A stretch of DNA of 10,793 bases from the NCBI GenBank assembly GCA_002898975.1, contig BEID01000014.1, forward strand, positions 1 to 10,793, read 5' to 3'. Shown piece after piece: positions 5,430 through 10,793 of the stretch. Source of the stretch: a bacterium HR27 (lineage in GTDB: Bacteria; Chloroflexota; Chloroflexia; Thermomicrobiales; Thermomicrobiaceae). The notes under the pieces are model-generated. The model was not told where the DNA came from, made no database searches, and saw only the letters and a list, made by a program, of their open reading frames with translations. A program made the position numbers and the translations under genes. Position 1 is the first letter of the stretch. Every line of letters begins with the position of its first letter.

Positions 5430-7583
5430 ATGTTCAAACGCGAAGCGGATCGAGCGGCAGCACTGATCAATCGCGCGCTCGAGGCCCTCGGCTACGGCAG
5501 CCGTGTATTCGATATGCGACCGATCCCGTTCCCCGGGGTATGGGGAACATCGACCACGGTCTGCTATCAGATCGCCAACGAACAACTATCCGAGGAACTC
5601 GAGCAGGTCACAGCTGGTCTCTCGAAAAAGGAAGCCAAGCGTCTCGTCCAGGAGCGAGTACGCGAGCGGGCCCAGGCGATCGCCGAGCAACTCGCCAGCT
5701 GGCTCACCGCGCACGGCGACTTCGCACGCGTCGAAGCCGTCAACGGATACCTCAACATCGTCTACGATACAGGGCGCTTCGCCAATGAGGTGCTGCGGAC
5801 AGCGCTCGTGAGCGGCGCTGATTTCGGGCGTGGTGCGCCGCGTGGCGAGCGCGTCATGGTCGAATATTCGCAGCCGAACACGCATAAGGCTTTCCACATC
5901 GGACATTTGCGGAACGTTTGCCTCGGCAACGCACTCAGCCGCATCTTGCGCTTCGCTGGCTTCGATGTCCTGGAAGCCAATTACATCGGCGATATCGGTT
6001 TGCACGTAATCAAGTGCCTCTGGTGTTACCAGCGGTTCCACCAGGGCGAGGAGCCGCCACGCGAGCAACGCGGGCGCTGGCTGGGTGAAATCTACGCTGA
6101 GGCGGATCGTCGCCTGAATTACCGGAAAGATGTCGTCGAGCTCTTGAACGAAATCGCGCGCGGCGATCAGGTCTTCGTCCAGGCGATCGATCGTTTGCTC
6201 AAGGAACTCTGGAAAGAGCACAAGGTCGGTGAGGATATCGCGTACCTGCTAGGCCAGATCTCGCAGGGGCGGGAGATCAAGCCGGACGCGTTCTATGACG
6301 ACCAGACGATCGTCAAATTCTGGCCGCTCGTCGGCCGCCAGCTCGAACAGGAGTTGGTCGAGGCGCGTGCTGCGGTCGCGCAGGATCCGAGTGTCCGGGA
6401 TCGCCTCGAGCAACTCGAAGAATGGTACGAGCGATGGCGCCGACTCGCCGCGACCCTGGACTGGTGGCCGCACGTACCGCAATGGGAGCGGGAGGTTCGT
6501 GAAACGTTCCAGCGCTGGGAGCGGAAAGATCCTGAGTTCGTCCGCCTGTGGGAAGAGACCCGCGCCTGGAGCATGGAGGAGTTCCTGCGCATCTACGAAG
6601 AGCTGGACGTCCACTTCGATGTCTGGTTCTTCGAAAGCGAAGTAGAAGAAGAAGGACGGCAGATCGTCCGCGAGCTTCTCGAACGCGGTATCGCCGAGAT
6701 CAGTGACGGTTTGCCGGTCGTCAAGATCGACGAAAAACTCGGACTCGAGAAGGAGACGTATCGCACGCTGCCCATCCTGCGTTCCGACGGCACGACCTTG
6801 TATTCGACCAAGGATTTGGCGCTGACGAAGCGCAAATTCGAGCAGTACAAGGTCGACCGTGCCATCTGGGTCGTGGACGTCCGGCAGACGCTGTATCTGC
6901 AGCAGATCTTCAAGGTCATGGAACTCTGGGGCTTCGAGCAGGCAGCGAAGTGCTACCACCTGGCTTACGAAACCGTGATGCTCCCGAGCGGTGCGATGAG
7001 CAGTCGCCTGGGAAACGTCGTACTGTACGAGGATGTGGCGCGTCAGGTGCTCGAACGGGCGCGTGAGATCATCGAGGAGAAGAATCCGACGCTGCCGCCC
7101 GACGTCAAGGAATCGGTCGCCCGGCAGGTCGGTCTCGGTAGCCTCAAATACGGGATGCTGTCGCGCGACAACAACCGGGTCATCGTCTTCGATATCGAGG
7201 AAGCCTTGTCCTTCGAGGGGCACGCTGCACCGTATATCCAGTACGCACACGCTCGGGCCTGCCGTATTCTCGAGAAGGTCGACTCTCTGCCGGAAGGGCC
7301 GTATGTGCTGGAGAACCTCACGCGCGAGGAGATCGACCTGATCGAGGAGATCGCGCTCTTCCCGGACGAAGTGCAGCGTGCGGCCGACGAGTACAAACCG
7401 CTGGTTATCGCGAACTACGTGTACGAGCTCGCTAAGCGGTTCAACGAGTTCTACCGGGTCTGCCCGGTGCTCCAGGCGCCCGAACCGCAGCGGTCGGCGC
7501 GACTGGCAATGGTGGCGGCGACGCGGCAGACACTCGCAAACGGGCTCACGCTTCTGGGTATCGCTGCCCCCGAGGTGATGTGA
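5430..7583 (+). CDS. argS: Arginyl-tRNA synthetase with a large catalytic-domain insert
   Basis: This class I synthetase charges tRNA-Arg in the cytoplasm. The 717 residues are clearly longer than the usual 550-600. Residues 1-130 form the N-terminal Add1-like domain (GYLNI near 106-110). SQPNTHKAFHIGHLRN at 147-162 holds the HIGH signature, and the ArgRS Tyr/Gly helix ANYIGDIG follows. MSSRLGN at 523-529 stands for the KMSKS loop; the degenerate form is common in ArgRS. The anticodon-binding DALR-type domain covers about 590-717, with PYIQYAHAR at 601-609 and an NEFYRVCPVL motif near 672-681. Roughly 115-120 residues more than in E. coli ArgRS lie between the HIGH motif and the YEELDVHFD segment (about 389-397). 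The surplus sits near 229-350 and is rich in charged helices and Trp. A GGAGG site precedes the ATG. It is probably co-transcribed with the gene before it. Confidence 0.95.
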   Translation: MFKREADRAAALINRALEALGYGSRVFDMRPIPFPGVWGTSTTVCYQIANEQLSEELEQVTAGLSKKEAKRLVQERVRERAQAIAEQLASWLTAHGDFARVEAVNGYLNIVYDTGRFANEVLRTALVSGADFGRGAPRGERVMVEYSQPNTHKAFHIGHLRNVCLGNALSRILRFAGFDVLEANYIGDIGLHVIKCLWCYQRFHQGEEPPREQRGRWLGEIYAEADRRLNYRKDVVELLNEIARGDQVFVQAIDRLLKELWKEHKVGEDIAYLLGQISQGREIKPDAFYDDQTIVKFWPLVGRQLEQELVEARAAVAQDPSVRDRLEQLEEWYERWRRLAATLDWWPHVPQWEREVRETFQRWERKDPEFVRLWEETRAWSMEEFLRIYEELDVHFDVWFFESEVEEEGRQIVRELLERGIAEISDGLPVVKIDEKLGLEKETYRTLPILRSDGTTLYSTKDLALTKRKFEQYKVDRAIWVVDVRQTLYLQQIFKVMELWGFEQAAKCYHLAYETVMLPSGAMSSRLGNVVLYEDVARQVLERAREIIEEKNPTLPPDVKESVARQVGLGSLKYGMLSRDNNRVIVFDIEEALSFEGHAAPYIQYAHARACRILEKVDSLPEGPYVLENLTREEIDLIEEIALFPDEVQRAADEYKPLVIANYVYELAKRFNEFYRVCPVLQAPEPQRSARLAMVAATRQTLANGLTLLGIAAPEVM

Positions 7584-7593
7584 GTCGCGAGTA

Positions 7594-9069
7594 TCAGTCG
7601 AGTCCAGGCGACGGGGTCGTCTCGAGCGCTGGTGACGGATTCGTGGTCGGAATCGCTTCCTCCGTCGGCTGTTCCGCGGTTGGAGTGGGCGACTGCGCGA
7701 CGGTCGGTGTCGGTGCGGGGGTAGGGATGTCGGGTTCGGGCGTTGGCCTACTGGGGGTTTGGGTCGGCATTGGCTCGACGGTCACTTGCGGAGTCGGCTC
7801 GGTCACGGGTTCTTGCGGCATCGTCACCTCGGGCGGTGGTGTCTCGATCGGTTCGGCGAGTTCGGGGGCGGCCGGTTCAGCTGGTACGGAAAAGCTCGTG
7901 GCGCGGACTTGGGGGCGCGGCTGACCCTCCCGGGGCGGAAACATCTGATCGAGAATCGCCTGAATGGCTTGCCAGTTGGGGATCAGGTAGAACGGCTGGC
8001 CAGGTTGCCAGTAGCTCGTCGTCGCGTCGAGAAGGGTGTAGGAGTGGATCCGATCGCGAGGAATCTCCGTGCCGAGTTTGGCGAGGGCGAGCACCTGGGT
8101 CGGGCTGAGATCGGTACGAACCGTGTCACCGAGTGAATCGACGAGCTGCGGTGCTTTGCGGATGAGATCGAGCCGCAGCCCTTGCTCGCGGAGTGCGCGG
8201 AGTACCTGCTGCTGCCGGTAACCGCGGGAGAAATCGTTGTCGTCGTGACGGGTGCGCACGTACCGGAGTGCAGTCTTCCCGTCCATCCGTTGCAGACCAG
8301 GCGCGAAATAGATGCGCATGTAGTTGTAGTCCTCGCCCGGATACTCGTCGTCCTTGATCGGTGCCGGTACGTCGACGACGACGCCGCCGAGCGTATCGAC
8401 TATGCGGACGAAACCGTCGAAATCGACTTCCGCATAGTAGTGAATCGGGATGCCGAAATTGTATTCGATCGTCGCCCGGACAAGTCCGGGGCCGGTGATC
8501 GGCGAGTTGGCACCGAGCGCGTAGGCAGCGTTGATCTTGTCCTCCCCGTAGCCCGGAATCACGACCAACAAGTCGCGGGGAATGGACAGCATGCTGACAT
8601 CTTTCGTTTCGGGATCGATCGTGACCACGATGATCGTATCGGAGCGAGGAATTTCCTCCTGCTCACGACGATCGACACCGAGGAGCAAGACATTGATGCG
8701 GTCCTTCTTGTCCCAATCGGGTAGCTGGATAGCTGGGTCGTCAGCGGTCAGCAAGACGAGTTCCGGGGTTCCCTGCTCGTTGATGACGACTGTCGCGCGT
8801 GGTACGGGTGTCACGAAGACGCGTTGATAGGCACGCCAGCTCGCCAGGGCCAGCGGACCGAGATAGGCGAGGAGAGCCGCGACGATGACGAGGCTCGCCA
8901 GCCCGAAGAGGACGCGCGTCGAGGGGAGACGCCGCCGACGTGGTGCGTGGCGTGCGGCCGGCTGCACATCCTCGACACCGTAACCGTGCCGGGCTGCGCG
9001 CAATTCGCGGGCTGTGCGGCGCACGTAGGGAAAGTCCGGTGACTGTCGTGGCGGGTCGTTCGCTGCCAT
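7594..9069 (-). CDS. LytR-CpsA-Psr (LCP) family cell-wall polymer transferase with a Pro/Thr-rich tail
   Basis: LCP enzymes transfer lipid-linked anionic or capsular polymers to the cell wall, working outside the membrane. The protein is 491 residues from an ATG with GGAAGGA seven bases upstream; in-frame codons further upstream lack such a site. Residues 1-50 are a basic cytoplasmic tail, 51-74 a single membrane helix, and the LCP domain covers about 124-330. Its polyprenyl-phosphate pocket residues are visible: LLLGVDRR, RSDTIIVVTIDP, SIPRDLLV, KINAAY, DFDGFVRIVDTLGGV and RTRHDDNDFSRGYRQQQVL. From about 385 to the end there is a tail of roughly 105 residues dominated by Pro, Thr and Glu with PTPTP-like runs, probably a disordered extracytoplasmic stalk or wall-spanning region. 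It converges with argS and is divergent from dcd. Confidence 0.92.
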   Translation of the reverse strand: MAANDPPRQSPDFPYVRRTARELRAARHGYGVEDVQPAARHAPRRRRLPSTRVLFGLASLVIVAALLAYLGPLALASWRAYQRVFVTPVPRATVVINEQGTPELVLLTADDPAIQLPDWDKKDRINVLLLGVDRREQEEIPRSDTIIVVTIDPETKDVSMLSIPRDLLVVIPGYGEDKINAAYALGANSPITGPGLVRATIEYNFGIPIHYYAEVDFDGFVRIVDTLGGVVVDVPAPIKDDEYPGEDYNYMRIYFAPGLQRMDGKTALRYVRTRHDDNDFSRGYRQQQVLRALREQGLRLDLIRKAPQLVDSLGDTVRTDLSPTQVLALAKLGTEIPRDRIHSYTLLDATTSYWQPGQPFYLIPNWQAIQAILDQMFPPREGQPRPQVRATSFSVPAEPAAPELAEPIETPPPEVTMPQEPVTEPTPQVTVEPMPTQTPSRPTPEPDIPTPAPTPTVAQSPTPTAEQPTEEAIPTTNPSPALETTPSPGLD

Positions 9070-9105
9070 TTCCAATCCTTCCACAGCGCTCGCGCGCCGC
9101 GCAGC

Positions 9106-9111
9106 AGTATA
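9106..9111 (-). promoter_or_regulatory. Possible -10 box of the LCP gene
   Basis: TATACT on the minus strand lies 36 bases before the LCP start codon, giving a short leader. The best -35 candidate, TTCGGT (9135-9130) with 18 spacing bases, is a poor match, so an activator may be needed or the call may be wrong. The palindrome at 9118-9129 would lie in the spacer. Confidence 0.4.
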
Positions 9112-9117
9112 GCAGGG

Positions 9118-9129
9118 CCACGATCGTGG
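9118..9129. promoter_or_regulatory. Perfect 12-base palindrome between the divergent LCP and dcd promoters
   Basis: CCACGATCGTGG is a perfect palindrome. It lies between the LCP -10 candidate and its weak -35 region, and 7 bases upstream of the dcd -35 box, so a bound protein could affect both genes. Its position is suggestive, but palindromes of this size are expected a few times per window by chance. Confidence 0.35.
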
Positions 9130-9136
9130 ACCGAAG

Positions 9137-9166
9137 TTGACGACGATCAACTGCGGACTTCATACT
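9137..9166 (+). promoter_or_regulatory. Probable promoter of dcd
   Basis: TTGACG (9137-9142), five of six bases matching the -35 consensus, is followed after 18 bases by CATACT (9161-9166), a four-of-six -10 box. A start near 9173 would leave a leader of about 47 bases before the dcd ATG. Confidence 0.5.
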
Positions 9167-9219
9167 GTCGTCCGTACGAGGGGTTCCGACGCCGGTTGGG
9201 TGCGAGGCAGGAGGCGAGC

Positions 9220-9813
9220 ATGATTCTGTCGGATCGAGATATCATCGAGGCCTTGAAGACCGGGCGGATCAAGATCACCCCAGAGCCGGACCTGGAGACG
9301 CAACTCGGGGCCTGTTCCATCGATCTCCGCCTCGGGAACACCTTCATGGTGTTCGAACACTCGCGGTTCTCGTACATCGACCCGCGCCAGCCGCAGTCGA
9401 TCGGTGACGCGATGCGAACCATTGTCGTGCCTGATGGTGAGCCGTTCATCATGCAGGCGGGAGATTTTGCGCTCGCCTCGACGCTGGAATACATCGAGAT
9501 CGCGGATGATCTCGTCGGCCGACTGGAAGGGCGCTCGAGTATCGCACGCCTGGGCATCACGGTGCACAGCACGGCTGCGCTCTTTGAACCGGGCTGGGCT
9601 GGGACAGCGACGATGGAACTCTCAAATCTGGGGCGCATGGCTGTTGCGCTCTACCCCGGGATGCGGATCTGTTCGTTCACGTTCGAGCAGTTGACATCAC
9701 CGGCGCTCGTTCCCTATCGCATGAAGCGCGGCAACAAATACGCCGGGCAAAAGGATCCGAAGCCGAGCCGGTTGGCCGAGGAACTCAGCCTGGAGCAGCT
9801 CCGGCGTTCCTGA
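9220..9813 (+). CDS. dcd: dCTP deaminase family protein (Dcd; possibly bifunctional dUMP-forming type)
   Basis: The 197-residue protein starts at an ATG with AGGAGG five bases upstream; a TTG start eight codons earlier would run through that site. The family deaminates dCTP to dUTP, and the bifunctional branch goes on to dUMP, feeding thymidylate synthesis. MILSDRDI at the N-terminus, ACSIDLRLGN, the GRSS loop at 104-107 (Arg105, Ser106), HSTA, and the catalytic glutamate in ATMELSN (Glu133) are all in place. The C-terminal lid KYAGQKDPKPSR is also present. HIDP/VDGEPF-like and LTSP segments (SYIDP, PDGEPF, LTSP) resemble the mycobacterial bifunctional enzyme more than E. coli Dcd, but sequence alone does not settle this. 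The usual IDPG motif reads FEPG (Glu123). It stops only three bases before the convergent adenosyltransferase gene. Confidence 0.9.
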   Translation: MILSDRDIIEALKTGRIKITPEPDLETQLGACSIDLRLGNTFMVFEHSRFSYIDPRQPQSIGDAMRTIVVPDGEPFIMQAGDFALASTLEYIEIADDLVGRLEGRSSIARLGITVHSTAALFEPGWAGTATMELSNLGRMAVALYPGMRICSFTFEQLTSPALVPYRMKRGNKYAGQKDPKPSRLAEELSLEQLRRS

Positions 9814-9816
9814 GCC

Positions 9817-10359
9817 TCACGGTTGCTCCTTCGCCGGTGTCGGTGTGACCCCGGCACGATGGTCCTCGTATCGAGCGAGGACGAACAGGAGCGACGAAAG
9901 CCGGTTTAGGTACGCCAGCAGGAAATCGTTGTGCACTTCGCCCTCGTGATAGAGGCGCGCGACGAGGCGTTCTGCGCGCCGCACGACGGTGCGAGCGAAG
10001 TCGAGAGCGGCTCCCTGGACGGTGTCGCCCGGGAGAACGAAGTGCCGGCCGATCGGAACGGTCGCGCCCAGACGATCGATCGTCTCTTCGAGTCGTCGAA
10101 CATGTTCCTGTGTGATGTGATATTTCTCCTGCTCGACGCCAGGGGCGAAAGCCAGTTCTGCCATCATGACGTACAGGTCGCGTTGCACTTGGACGAGGAT
10201 GCGCTTCGTTTCCTCATCCTGAGCGAACGCGCGCGCTAAACCGATCGTTGAGGTTGCTTCATCCAGCGTGCCGAACGTCTCCGGGCGTGGCGCGTACTTG
10301 GGGACGCGGCCGCCCAGGAGGTCGGTGTAGCCTTGATCGCCCCTGCCGGTGTACAGCAT
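9817..10359 (-). CDS. pduO: PduO-type cob(I)alamin adenosyltransferase
   Basis: The product is 180 residues and transfers the 5'-deoxyadenosyl group of ATP to cob(I)alamin to make coenzyme B12 in the cytoplasm. The N-terminal ATP loop TGRGDQG (4-10) is followed by DLLGGRVPKYAPRPETFGTLDEATSTIG. Further on come RTVVRRAERLV (Arg127, Arg128, Glu130, Arg131) and YLNRLSSLLFVLAR at about 150-163, all standard PduO/MMAB-type signatures. AAAGGAG lies seven to eight bases before the ATG. An open frame continues 90 codons upstream, but that part overlaps the ABC permease in another frame and is not coding. The gene follows the permease by 16 bases, so the two are probably co-transcribed. The ending PTPAKEQP is a short disordered tail. 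Confidence 0.93.
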   Translation of the reverse strand: MLYTGRGDQGYTDLLGGRVPKYAPRPETFGTLDEATSTIGLARAFAQDEETKRILVQVQRDLYVMMAELAFAPGVEQEKYHITQEHVRRLEETIDRLGATVPIGRHFVLPGDTVQGAALDFARTVVRRAERLVARLYHEGEVHNDFLLAYLNRLSSLLFVLARYEDHRAGVTPTPAKEQP

Positions 10360-10375
10360 CGATCGCTCCTTTCGC

Positions 10376-10793
10376 TCATTCCGCACGCTCGAACTGCCGC
10401 GCGGCGATGACGATGAGCACCACTCCGAGCGCCAGAACGATGAGTGCGTCGTGCAGCGGATCGAGTGGCCGACCGAACAACGAGACTCCGAGCTGGTCGA
10501 TGACCGGTTGCGGTACACCCGTCGAGGAGAGCACGACGCGACGGATCGCGTCGATGCCGTACGTAACCGGGTCGATACGGGTGAGAACCAGCAACCAAGA
10601 AGGGAGGTTGTTGAGCGGGTACAGGGCACCGGAAAGAAAAAGCAGCGGAGTCACCAAGAAGTTCATGATCAGTCCGAATCCCTCGGTCGAGCGCATGCGG
10701 GCCGCGATCACCAACCCGATGCTCGAGAGGGAGAAGGCGAGAAGGAAGAGAAGCGGAATGAGCAACAGGATCGTTTCGATCTGCAGGTCGACA
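10376..10793 (-). CDS. ABC-2-type transporter permease, C-terminal part (gene continues beyond the right edge)
   Basis: The 138 residues inside the window stay open to the right edge (VDLQIETILL leads into the visible part), so the start is outside. The sequence has hydrophobic helices (near 8-32, 44-66 and 110-132 of the fragment). It also has the ABC-2 signature with NFLVTPLLFLSGALYPLNNLP, a loop, then DPVTYGIDAIRR. That pattern is typical of DrrB/NodJ-like permeases exporting drugs, lipids or polysaccharides with a separate ATPase, whose gene would be expected further right on the same strand. The stop is 16 bases before the adenosyltransferase start. The substrate cannot be told; the pairing with a B12 enzyme may be only positional. 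Confidence 0.85.
   Translation of the reverse strand, partial: VDLQIETILLLIPLLFLLAFSLSSIGLVIAARMRSTEGFGLIMNFLVTPLLFLSGALYPLNNLPSWLLVLTRIDPVTYGIDAIRRVVLSSTGVPQPVIDQLGVSLFGRPLDPLHDALIVLALGVVLIVIAARQFERAE

Noticed and set aside
6249..7250. Minus-strand open frame of 333 codons inside argS
   Set aside because: Antisense to ArgRS; the Asp/Leu/Arg-rich product mirrors the codon usage of argS and has no family features.
7659..7760. Repetitive-looking GTCGG/GGGTT-rich DNA resembling a simple repeat
   Set aside because: It is the codon pattern of the Pro/Thr-rich tail of the LCP protein on the minus strand, not a separate DNA repeat or CRISPR array.
8182..8724. Plus-strand open frame of 180 codons inside the LCP gene
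   Set aside because: Antisense to LCP motifs, no ribosome site and no family match that I can see.

Overview
The window is GC-rich, densely packed bacterial DNA with many GTG starts and strong purine-rich ribosome sites. Protein style suggests a thermophilic member of Chloroflexota, possibly Thermomicrobia. That is an inference from gene content and composition; no rRNA or marker placement was possible. I see no tRNA, rRNA, insertion sequence, prophage, toxin module or CRISPR array. Eleven genes are supported, two of them cut by the window edges.

Left part, all on the minus strand. A strong promoter near 2600 drives a lipoprotein gene, then an FTR1-family iron permease whose GTG start overlaps the lipoprotein stop, then the first codons of a hydantoinase/oxoprolinase-type protein running off the left edge. 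The lipoprotein's last ~93 residues and the permease's extracytoplasmic N-terminal region are homologous, so this looks like a two-protein iron (or other metal) uptake unit. A dyad sits on the predicted start site of the operon.

Next comes a thiamin salvage operon, also minus strand: a promoter near 4440, a canonical TPP riboswitch (about 4412-4306), then two tenA genes. The first has lost the catalytic cysteine (TenA_E-like) and the second keeps it (TenA_C). A strong hairpin at 2818-2848 closes the operon.

Middle part, plus strand: a short RmlA-type sugar-1-phosphate nucleotidylyltransferase followed 24 bases later by argS, whose product carries an insert of roughly 120 residues in the catalytic region. 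argS converges, with only 10 bases between stops, on a minus-strand LytR-CpsA-Psr (LCP) gene with a long Pro/Thr-rich tail.

Right part: a divergent promoter region of about 150 bases, containing a perfect 12-base palindrome, separates the LCP gene from dcd (plus strand, dCTP deaminase family). dcd converges with 3 bases to spare on a minus-strand pair: an ABC-2-type permease cut by the right edge and a PduO-type cob(I)alamin adenosyltransferase.

Most of this is recognisable housekeeping and accessory metabolism: iron uptake, thiamin salvage, envelope polymer assembly, translation, nucleotide and cobalamin metabolism. I do not see a clearly new defence or mobile system. The points most worth a second look are the shared metal-domain pair with its start-site dyad, the TenA_E/TenA_C pair behind one riboswitch, and the ArgRS insert.
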